A stretch of 64,000 bases of DNA from Physella acuta. Taxonomy: Eukaryota > Mollusca > Gastropoda > Physidae. Below are positions 24,301 through 36,300 of this stretch, in pieces; positions within the stretch are counted from its first letter, which is position 1; the number at the start of each line of letters is the position of its first letter. The notes under the pieces were generated by a model, which had not been told where the DNA came from, did not search any database, and saw only the letters and a program-made list of their open reading frames with translations. Both the position numbers and the translations under genes were made by a program. The stretch is taken from assembly GCF_028476545.1 (NCBI RefSeq), contig NW_026731892.1:638501-702500 (forward strand). Direction: 5' to 3'.

Positions 24301-27300
24301 TGTGGTAGCACTGGGTGTAACAAGTGTGGTAGCACTGGGTGTAACAAGTGTGGTAGCACTGGATGTAACAAGTGTGGTAGCACTGGGTGTAACAAGTGTG
24401 GTAGCACTGGGTGTAACAAGTGTGGTAGCACTGGGTGTAACAAGTGTGGTAGCACTGGATGTAACAAGTGTGGTAGCACTGGGTGTAACAAGTGTGGTAG
24501 CACTGGGTGTAACAAGTGTGGTAGCACTGGATGTAACAAGTGTGGTAGCACTGGGTGTTGTGGTAGCACTGGGTGTTGTGGTAGCACTGGATGTAACAAG
24601 TCTGGTAGCACTGGGTGTTGTGGTAGCACTGGGTGTTGTGGTAGCACTGGATGTAACAAGTGTGGTAGCACTGGGTGTTGTGGTAGCACTGGATGTAACA
24701 AGTGTGGTAGCACTGGGTGTTGTGGTATCACTGGGTGTTGTGGTAGCACTGGATGTAACAAGTCTGGTAGCACTGGGTGTAACAAGTGTGGTAGCACTGG
24801 GTGTTGTGGTAGCACTGGGTGTTGTGGTAGCACTGGATGTAACAAGTGTGGTAGCACTGGGTGTTGTGGTAGCACTGGATGTAACAAGTGTGGTAGCACT
24901 GGGTGTAACAAGTGTGGTAGCACTGGATGTAACACGTGTGGTAGCACTGGGTGTAACAAGTGTGGTAGCACTGGGTGTAACAAGTGTGGTAGCACTGGGT
25001 GTAACAAGTGTGGTAGCACTGGATGTAACAAGTGTGGTAGCACTGGGTGTAACAAGTGTGTCACAAGTGTGGTAGCACTGGGTGTAACAAGTGTGGTAGC
25101 ACTGGGTGTTGTGGTAGCACTGGGTGTAACAAGTGTGGTAGCACTGGGTGTAACAAGTGTGGTAGCACTGGGTGTAACAAGTGTGGTAGCACTGGGTGTA
25201 ACAAGTGTGGTAGCACTGGGTGTAACAAGTGTGGTAGCACTGGGTGTAACAAGTGTGGTAGCACTGGGTGTAACAAGTGTGGTAGCACTTGGTGAAACAA
25301 GTGTGGTAGGACTGGGTGTAACGAGTGTGGTAGCACTGGGTGTAACAAGTGTGGTAGCACTGGGTGTAACAAGTGTGTAACAAGTGTGGTAGCACTGGGT
25401 GTAACAAGTGTGGTAGCACTGGGTGTAACAAGTGTGGTAGCACTGGGTGTAACAAGTGTGGTAGCACTGGGTGTAACAAGTGTGGTAGCACTGGGTGTAA
25501 CAAGTGTGGTAGCACTGGGTGTAACAAGTGTGGTAGCACTGGGTGTAACAAGTGTGGTAGCACTGGATGTAACAAGTGTGGTAGCACTGGGTGTAACAAG
25601 TGTGGTAGCACTGGGTGTAACAAGTGTGGTAGCACTGGGTGTAACAAGTGTGGTAGCACTGGGTGTAACAAGTGTGGTAGCACTGGGTGTAACGAGTGTG
25701 GTAGCACTGGGTGTAACGAGTGTGGTAGCACTGGATGTAACAAGTGTGGTAGCACTGGGTGTAACAAGTGTGGTAGCACTGGATGTAACAAGTGTGGTAG
25801 CACTGGGTGTAACAAGTGTGGTAGCACTGGGTGTAACAAGTGTGGTAGCACTGGGTGTAACAAGTGTGGTAGCACTGGGTGTAACAAGTGTGGTAGCACT
25901 GGGTGTAACGAGTGTGGTAGCACTGGGTGTAACGAGTGTGGTAGCACTGGATGTAACAAGTGTGGTAGCACTGGGTGTAACAAGTGTGGTAGCACTGGAT
26001 GTAACAAGTGTGGTAGCACTGGGTGTAACAAGTGTGGTAGCACTGGATGTAACAAGTGTGGTAGCACTGGGTGTAACAAGTGTGGTAGCACTGGGTGTAA
26101 CAAGTGTGGTAGCACTGGGTGTAACAAGTGTGGTAGCACTGGGTGTAACAAGTGTGGTAGCACTGGGTGTAACAAGTGTGGTAGCACTTGGTGAAACAAG
26201 TGTGGTAGGACTGGGTGTAACGAGTGTGGTAGCACTGGGTGTAACAAGTGTGGTAGCACTGGGTGTAACAAGTGTGTAACAAGTGTGGTAGCACTGGGTG
26301 TAACAAGTGTGGTAGCACTGGGTGTAACAAGTGTGGTAGCACTGGGTGTAACAAGTGTGGTAGCACTGGGTGTAACAAGTGTGGTAGCACTGGGTGTAAC
26401 AAGTGTGGTAGCACTGGGTGTAACAAGTGTGGTAGCACTGGATGTAACAAATGTGGTAGCACTGGGTGTAACAAGTGTGGTAGGACTGGGTGTAACAAGT
26501 GTGGTAGCACTGGGTGTAACAAGTGTGGTAGCACTGGGTGTACCACCTCACTGGGTGTAACGAGTGTGGTAGCACTGGGTGTAATCTAAATAGGTGAATG
26601 TTAAATCCTAGTGAAAACGTTATTGTACGTTAGATTCAAATAGCTTTAGTTTTGATGTTTCCGAGATAAGGACGAGCCGAATTGTCTTAGAACTAAGCCG
26701 CGCCAAGCTTGCCTTACTGCTTTATTCAAATATTCATGAAGCCATGAAGAACGGTCTAATTATAGCCTACACATGAGAGTGTTTATGGTTGAATGGGGAC
26801 AGGTAAAGTCGTGTGTGTACAGTCGTGGCTTATGTGTGTACAGTCGTGGCTTATGTGTGTACAGTCGTGGCTTAAGTGTACAGTCGTGGCTTATGTGTGT
26901 ACAGTCGTGGCTTATGTGTGTACAGTCGTGGCCTATATGTGTACTTTTGTAGATTGCACAACTCAGCCGTGTCTTCCTGTGGGTAGGGACAGTCTTCCTG
27001 TGGGTAGGGACTAGACAATAAGCTTCTAACCAGCTATGTATCTAGGTAGATAAATGACCATGCTCTAACTAATCACTCAAATCCCTTCAAATGCCTTCAT
27101 AAACTCACCTGCCCCATGGACATTAAGGTTCGAAGGCGTACTTTTAATTAGACAATGTCGATACCATACCACTGTCAGACCAAATGACCAGAGCTAGACA
27201 GGTAAATGAGAGTCAGCCAGAAAACGTTTTTTTTTATTAGATGGTCAACAAGATTACTATTTAAGACGTACAATTGGTTAACAACGTTCGTCGCCATCAC

Positions 27301-30300
27301 AAGGGAACTCTTGTTAAATTATGTTAGGCTTGTACCAGTCGAATGTGTTGACTCCCACGGTGCTAACTGTGAACGCCAATCACTGATTAGAATCAATACT
27401 AAGCCTAGCGCTTGAGCTACACTACTAAAGGTAGACCCTACATATGCTACTGTGTACGACTTGACACACAAAACAACTCAGAAAAAGTTGGCCCAATTAA
27501 CATGAATTTAGTTAAAATTTAGAAATTTGTATATTTTTTATTGACCATTTATCTAACACGATGACCCTTTTTGAAGGAGCGGTTTCTTTCGAAATTAACA
27601 GGTGTATTTCCGATTAAAAGGCAAGAATATCTAATGTATACGTTATATAAAGTAATTTAAAATTGGAAGATTACTGTGTTCAATAACACTAGGTGAGATA
27701 AATCGATCAGTCATGTGAGATTGGAGGGGGGGGGGGTGTGGCACTAAATATTTACAAACCGTACAGACAAGACGGACAGGGCATACATTACTACGTTAGT
27801 GTGTCTTTTATGACGGAATGTTAGATCGGGTGAACTGCAAAGTTATTTAGTCATGGTTGATGTCTAGTACATACAGTCGGGCCTAGTCCTACAACTGTTA
27901 TTATAAAAGGTGTTATAACATATAATAGGGATACGTGTTTAATTTTAATTATGCCTAGTACTAGTTCTTCATATAATAAATATTAATGCCTATAGGTACA
28001 AACTATATAAAACATACTTTTTTAAGACGCAGATGAAGTAGGCTACTTAAATCTTTACACTTTGTTATTGTGTAGTTAAAAGTTAAATCTTATTGAATTT
28101 GAAAAAGCTAGACGTATTACCTGTCTGTCTTATTTTAGCATATGCTTCAGTCTATGATCTATGCATGCAGGAAGGAGGGAGTCTTTAATTTCAAATGACA
28201 TGGGGAATCCATCTACCTGACGGTAGGTTTACAGGTGTGGCCTCCGGTAAGAGCCTCGTTTGGTCGCCTTTTGTTGTTTTTCCGCGTATGTCTTGTATTC
28301 CTGCCACTATATCCGAGAGTGTAGGCCTATCCGGTTATACTCCAGTCCTAGGGTTGCAACAACACGAGACCACTCGTTTGTTTACCCGGGTGTAGCCCAG
28401 AGTTATCTAACCTTGGCTGGTGATAGCAGCCTTGTGCAATTGTCCACGTTACCTGCTGTCTACTTACGAATTAAAAAAAAAAAAATTCTATGTAAAAATG
28501 TGAAGACAAGCGTCTTGTTGAATGTTCAGTCATTGCTTGCCCGTCCTGGGCTTGTAGAAGTAAACACAGCGAGCACACAACTAAACAACATGAGTCACGG
28601 CCAGATTCACAAGAATGTTGTCGTCTGCTTCACCTGGCCAGTGACACTGACCTAGCGTTTTGATTGGCTGCCGTGTCCCACCTACGACGAGCCCTACCGA
28701 GAGAGAGAGAGAAAAAAAGCTGCCCGCTGCTACCGTTTGCTAACCTAGTTGATACGAGCGCACCGTGTCCCCAGCGTACAGCACCTTGTTGATCGGCCCT
28801 TTACTGGCGTGTAGTGACAGGTAGCTAAGGGCTTACGGTCTAAAACACGTAGTCTTGTGAAAGGTGCTTGTTTGTAGGCTACTGACACAGCTGGGCCTAA
28901 TACGTTTTTCCGAAAGACTGTTAAATAACTTCCTTCTAGAATAATTAAACCTGTCATTTTTCTTTTCATAAATATTGACCTCTATTCGATTCTAATTTTT
29001 TATCTAAAGATCTGCGCTACTTCATTCAACTATTAGCATGTCATCGTCGTCCCCCCCCCCCCCCAAAACCCTTCGTAAAAATAGTCTATTGTTTGGTTGT
29101 CACACCCGAAGGTTTATCACAGAAAATGGCGTGATGTATTCTTAGTCAAACCAAGAAACAAGCAATTCAATTTATTTCAGGGAAACTTTATTATTACAAA
29201 ATAAACTTATTAGCCTACAGAAATTAAATATTCAAAATAGCAAAACCGTATCTACGTTGTAATTTCGGAGTTGTAATTTTAAAAGCGTGGACAGAAATCT
29301 GAAGGAGTTGTAAACAAGGTTGGGAGAGGTGTAAAAAAAAAATCCGACGTATTGTAAACAAGACTTATTCATTGATCAGCGCGTAGTAAACCTACAAATG
29401 GGAACACACGGGCACGCTCTTATCTTCGTATTGAAATATATTTTTATCGCAAATGACGTCATATATATATGGGACTCAGACTATTGTGTGGGGTGGAAGG
29501 GGGGGGGGGGTGGTCCTTAAGGAATGTAACGTAGTCTGTGTATTTTATTTTGTTTGAGTAGAAAATTATGAAAAATGTTTTTTAGGTTATAGTTACGTGT
29601 GTGTGTGGGAGGGGGGGGGGGGGGGGGAGTGCAGACATTTTGTGACGTCATTTTAGATTGGTGGTGGGCACACGTTTTGGGTTCACTTGTCCACCACACT
29701 TATAGGGGGGGGGGGGGGGGGGGCGGGGGGGCTTTCGGACATCTTTTTATAATTGACGGAGGTGAGTAGGTTTGCAAAAAGTGCGACGTCAAACTTATTT
29801 TATTTTTTTATTTTATTTGTAAACATCTTAATTAAAAAAATATATTTTTGTATTTTTAAAATAAAATGCAAATGGTGATCGGATGGTGTAGGCTGAAGTG
29901 GGACGTCATTTTAAGGTGGTCTAACTTTTGCTTCTTGTGACGGGGGGGGGGATCGTCAAGTGAGTATGACGTCATGAATTGATTACATTCCCTTTTGTCT
30001 AAAATCCGCGTGATCCAGAGTAAAATAATCTGATTTTATATTCAAACACAGATCATGAGCATCCATGTGGTGTTAGCCTTATTCATTAGAAATGTAAATG
30101 AGAAGGGCCGAGGCTGTGTAAATAGTGCATGTAATGTTGTAAGGATGTCGGGGGATGTTGGGGTAGGACACGGTTGGATGACATCGAGACACACAGTCAC
30201 ATGACTTGGGTCTCAGGCATGTTGGACACAGTTGGATGACATCGAGACCACACAGTCACATGACTTGGGTCTCAGACAGGTTGGAACATGTCTTTGTACG

Positions 30301-33300
30301 TCTCTAGATCAGAGTTTCTTCCAGGCATCTCTTCGGGGGGGCGAAGCCCCCCCCCGAAAATTTTTTACCGCCCCCCCCGAACGAAATGAAATTTATATAA
30401 TTTATATAGAAAATATATACTTTTAACAGTGTCCGCCCCCCCGAAGAAAGTCTACCGCCCCCCCGAACATTTCGAGTGCCCCCCCGGAGAAAAAAGTCTG
30501 GAAGAAACACTGCTCTAGATGAACCAGTCAATCTATACGTAAAAACAATTTGTGCAACTGGTGTTAATCGTAGGTTATAGAGTTTCTATCAGGCATTTCT
30601 CTGCCCCCATCCATTTCGAGCCCCCCCCCCCCTGTGTGCAATACAAAAGAAAGCTTAATTTATAAACAAAATATATACTTTATTCAGCTGACACCCCCTT
30701 ACTTACTTGGATGATCAAACTGAATTCCGTTTTTTCGACCAGTATTCAAGGCTTTTATTTACTTTTATAAATTGTTGCCTCAAATGCAAAAAGTCCTCTA
30801 AAAACTAAATTATCTAACACTTTTAAAATTGTATTTTAATTTATATTGTTTTTTTTTAAAATATGCATTGGTATTCTTTTTGAAATTAAAACAAGTTAAT
30901 TAAAAAGTCTAGTGACATTTAAGCGCAATTTCCTAATGTTATCTAAAAATAGCTCTGTCGTAGCGTAAATCAATAGCAGGGTTAGTAAAAACCATTGGTT
31001 AGAGTTACATGACTAAAAACCATTGCGCGCCTAGCTACTGAACGTGATGACGCAGCCATTGAACGTGATGGCGCAGCTGTTGAACGTGATGACGCGTGTG
31101 GTGTGGTTGGATAAAAATGCCTACTAATTCGGTCCAAATTTTAATTAATTCAAAAAATGTTTTATGACCGAACGAAAGGATATTTTTGAAAACTTTCTTC
31201 GGCAATATTGTTCTAAATTATAGCAGGAATCGATTGGTACATGTTTCAAGTCGCTAAGTGGTCTGGTTGCCGAGATATGGGCCAAAAACTGCATTTTTTC
31301 GAGTTTTTTTTGGCTTTTCCGGGAAATCCATGAAAGAAACCCGGAATTTTTATGGCCTATGTTCATCATCGTAACTTGCTTAACATAATTGCTTTTGGAA
31401 CTAGTCCTCAATATTGCTTCGTTGAGGAGGAGATACGACTTAAAGCTGCGGACACACATTCATCCATTCATCCATCCAGAAATGACGGGTTAATAAACGC
31501 AATTCTCCAGAATGGAAATTGCGCTTAAAAAAAAAGGTCTTCTTAAAGACACGTTGATAGGGCATTTTCACTATTGTTTGAGCCTTCGTATTTTTTCATG
31601 ACCACGTGACCACCACATGAGGCAACCACGAGCCATGTTAGATGGTTACACGAGACAACCACGAACCATGTTTATAGATGGTTACATGAGACAACCACGA
31701 ACCACGTTTATAGAAGGTTACATTTGCGATAAAGCCTATGATGTCATGCACCCAAGTAGGGCCTAAATAAATAAGCTGCTTATCTCACGGTCAGACACAA
31801 AACTGCTAGGGTTGGTGGGCAGTGTTCCCTCTAAGAAGCGCGGTTGCGCGGCCGCGCAGTAGTTTTGAGCTGCCGCGCAGTAATTTTGTAAAATAAATAT
31901 ATCCTTGTATAAGATTTTTAGAACAGCGCGCACAGAAAATACAAGTTGCACACAAACTTGTCCCCCTTAGAGGGAACATTGTTGGTGGGGGCGATAAGTT
32001 AGTCTACAGGAAGACTAGCTGGCCTAGGCTAAAACAAGGGAGGTGGGATGATTAGGTATGACAGTGTACATAAGGGATAGGTTTTGTGATAAGCTGTCAA
32101 TTCATATGGGGGGTGGGGGGCTATAACGTGGACATGTCTGTTGTAATAACTTGTTGTTTCAGATACAATTTCCTTACACGGTGTTTCCCATTGACTTAAC
32201 TTTGATTTAGAAAACCCTAAATCCGGCAACGCTTATAGTGTGGTAACCTCCCAGAAATAGAAGTTACGATTCATGACCCTAACCTCCCAGAAATAGAAGG
32301 TAGATATCATGACTGTAGTATAAACTAATAAACTCCCCAGAAATACCAGGTAGAATTCATGAATGACAGCCGAAGTGTATCCGAAAGTTTTCTCATTGCT
32401 CAATGAATCGTCCCTCACGCCCAATCTAAGAACAGGAAACGGCTTAGAGAGACAACACGTAAACATGAGGTTTTCTTTTAACGGCCAAGAAAACAAGGAC
32501 GTCTGACTTGTGCGTATCAAGGGGATTCTACCAGGATACTATGGACATTGGGGGAGGGGGGGGGGGGGGGGAGGGGAGGACGTGACACCTCCGTACATGT
32601 TGAAATACGGGCTGCTGGAGCTTACACGCTAGTCATAACATCAACATTAGTCACGCTTAGCGTTAGTCACACTCTACCTGTCCTGTCGATCTAATTTTAG
32701 GCGAGAACTTTTTTAGTCTGACCTTGGGCGGACTACGGCCAAGACGCCGACATATCTTTGTGGGTTATCGAGGTGTTTAGGGAAGGTCTGATTGCGTGGA
32801 CAAATGCATGTTAATGAACGTCATGCTCCTTTGTTTGAATTTCCCACAATCTTGGCTACACAATGTGTGTGTGTGTGAGAGTGATCAGCTCTGGTGGGGT
32901 GGACATTGCTATCCTACCTGTGTGTGTGTGTGAGTGTGATCAGCTCTGGTGGGGTGGACATTGCTATCCTACCTGTGTGTGTGTGTGAGTGATCAGCTCT
33001 GGTGGGGTGGACATTGCTATCCTACCTGTGTGTGTGTGTGTGTGTGAGTGATCAGCTCTGGTGGGGTGGACATTGCTATCCTACCTGTGTGTGTGTGTGT
33101 GTGTGATCAGCTCTGGTGGGGTGGACATTGCTATCCTACCTGTGTGTGTGTGTGAGTGATCAGCTCTGGTGGGGTGGACATTGCTATCCTACCTGTGTGT
33201 GTGTGTGAGTGATCAGCTCTGGTGGGGTGGACATTGCTATCCTATCGTTTTAATGTTGGTACCTTCTGGTAACACTCTTTCTTCTCCTTAATCCCCCCAT

Positions 33301-36300
33301 CTCATAACCCATTCAACTGGGCCCAATATAATAACTGTCAGCAGAACTTCCGCGTCCCGTCATCATCCCAAGCTCTTCCAATCGCTATGCTGTGAATCAC
33401 GTTTGGTCTTCCATTCTTTTTGTTTCGCATAGCATAGACAATTTATATAGTTTCTCACTATTTCTTTGGTCGTGCTGTTTCTTCAATATACGATTTAGCT
33501 TTTAGAACTGTATCTGGCATTAAGACATACATCTTTTATTTTTAAATATTTTAATGTATTCTTCTAAAGTCTCTGTCTGTGACTGTAGTGTTGGCTATCT
33601 TTTCCCCGATAAATACATTACTCCACTTTTGTTAGTTGGCTGTTTCCTACCCTAGTACTAATAGGGTAGGAGTAGGTTTAATAATGCAGGTCATGTCATA
33701 GTTTACTTGGAACCCTCCGCACTAGGTTAGGAGGTTTTAGGCTATTCCCCGACGTCAGATAGCCACAGTCTATTTACCTCTTTGTTAGGCCGATGGTCTG
33801 ATTTAAACCGCGAAAAACATCTCTGGCCAATTGGACCAAACGGGGAATTCCCGCATTTTCCCACATTGGTAGGGAAGAGGGCGGTGCACGATAAAAACAA
33901 CATTCGTTATTGATTTTGTTTAACTTATGCCATGGGAGAGGGGGTGATAATAAGTGTAACTATCTCGCAAAAAATTATCTGACAACGTCCAACATAGGCT
34001 ATGAAAACCTGGTTAATCGTCTTGTGCTTGAGGTAGACAGGCTCCAGATATGTAACTAAACAGAGTGTTGATGGGCCGGCTAGCTGACTTTCTAAAACCA
34101 CTTGACAAAATAAGCTACGATTTATAGCAGTTTGGGCTAGCTGGCTTTCTAAAACCACTTGACGAAATAAGCTACCAGTTATAGCAGCATGATAAAATAA
34201 TACAGGTTTATGACGCGGCATGATAAACTCATACAGGTTTATGACACGACATGATAAACTCATACAGGTTTATGACGCAGCATGATAAACTAATATAGGT
34301 TCATGATGCGGCATGATAAACTAATACAGGTTCATGACGCGGCATGATAAACTAATACAGGTTTATGATGAGGTACGGTAATCTCTTACAGGTTTATGAC
34401 GCGGCATGATAAACTCATACAGGTTCATGACACGGCTTGATAAACTAATACAGGTTTATGACGCAGCATGATAAACTAATACAGGTTTATGACGCGGCAT
34501 GATAAACTAATACAGGTTTATGATGCGGCATGATAAACTAATACAGGTTTATGACGTGGCATGATAAAATAATACAGGTTTATGACGCGGCATGATAAAC
34601 TAATACAGGTTTATGACGCGGCATGATAAACTAATACAGGTTTATGACGTGGCATGATAAAATAATACAGGTTTATGACACAGCATGATAAACTAATACA
34701 GGTTTATGATGCAGCATGATAAACTAATACAGGTTTATGACGCAGCATGATAAACTAATACAGGTTTATGACTCAGCATGATAAACTAATACAGGTTTAT
34801 GACGTGGCATGATAAAATAATACAGGTTTATGACACGGCATGATAAACTAATACAGGTTTATGACGCGGCATGATAAACTAATACAGGTTTATGACCTGG
34901 CATGATAAAATAATACAGGTTTATGACACAGCATGATAAACTAATACAGGTTTATGATGCAGCATGATAAACTAATACAGGTTTATGACGTGGCATGATA
35001 AAATAATACAGGTTTATGACACAGCATGATAAACTAATACAGGTTTATGATGCAGCATGATAAACTAATACAGGTTTATGACGTGGCATGATAAAATAAT
35101 ACAGGTTTATGACGCAGCATGATAAACTAATACAGGTTTATGACGCAGCATGATAAACTAATACAGGTTTATGACGCGGCATGATAAACTCATACAGGTT
35201 TATAACATGGCATGATAAACTAATACAGGTTTATGACGCGGCATGATAAACTCATACAGGTTTATAACATGGCATGATAAACTCATACAGGTTTATAACA
35301 CAGCATGATAAACTAATACAGGTTTATGATGCAGCATGATAAACTAATAGAAGTTTATGACGCAGCATGATAAACTAATACAGGTTTATAACGCGGCATG
35401 ATAAACTAATACAGGTTTATGACGCGGCATGATAAACTAATACAGGTTTATAACATGGCATGATAAACTAATAGAAGTTTATGGACAGAGCTACTGTAGG
35501 GACATGACACTCTTGTCAGAATGTAGGGTCAAAGGTCAGGTCAAACCACTGTACAGGAACAAACTTCAATAACCAATGTAAACCCTTTTTTTTTGTCGTC
35601 TAAATATCACTGCACTAATATTGTAGGCTAGAATACTCTCATCGTGGGGGTTTAATTTTGTGTGGTAAGAGAAGTCAGGCTAACACACTGACCACACTTT
35701 TCTCAATGTTTATTTATACTAACACAGCCCAGCCGAGAGGTGAAAGGTCAGAAAGCGGCACACTTTATAGAGGTATAATTACATTGCTTACACAAACCCA
35801 GCTTATTTACAGCTTCTGTTATAAGCATAACACATACTTTTTGCTCCTTCTTTTGAATTTTCTTTTTATATATTACAGAAAGTAGGCCTTGAAATAAGTG
35901 GGGTTTTATTACCTCCCCTTTATGTTTCTTATACAGTTAAACACATTTAAGGTTCATTATGGCACTCTGGTCAAGTGGTCAGCCAACCTTTTTTTTTTTA
36001 ATGTCCTCAAATGTACACAAGGCTACATAAATGTTAGTAACTCCTCCCCTATACAAGATGCAACCTTTTTAATCAATGCACTAGATGCTGAGTTGTTTTA
36101 AACCAACTACTAGTTAGACATATTTTATGTCCCTTTTTTTTTGTTAAAGGACATTGTATTAAATGAATTATAATTACATTTTTCATAATTTGATAAAAAT
36201 TAATTGATAAAATTAATAAAGTAATCTTTAATCAGAGTCAGTCAGAGTTTTTTTTTTCACTCCTAATAGTGCTTTCATTGATGTTATTGTTATTATTAAT

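Noticed and set aside
21754-26589. Very long frames on both strands (up to about 1,600 codons) in the 24-bp array
   Set aside because: They follow automatically from a stop-free triplet-length unit, overlap in five frames at once, and are broken by non-triplet junctions.
28195-28655. Two overlapping plus-strand frames (66 and 131 codons)
   Set aside because: No recognisable domain, no splice logic and low-complexity lysines from a poly-A run; probably chance in a GC-richer stretch.
31145-31459. 104-codon minus-strand frame
   Set aside because: It lies wholly inside the repeat element at 30918-31529 and has no family signature.
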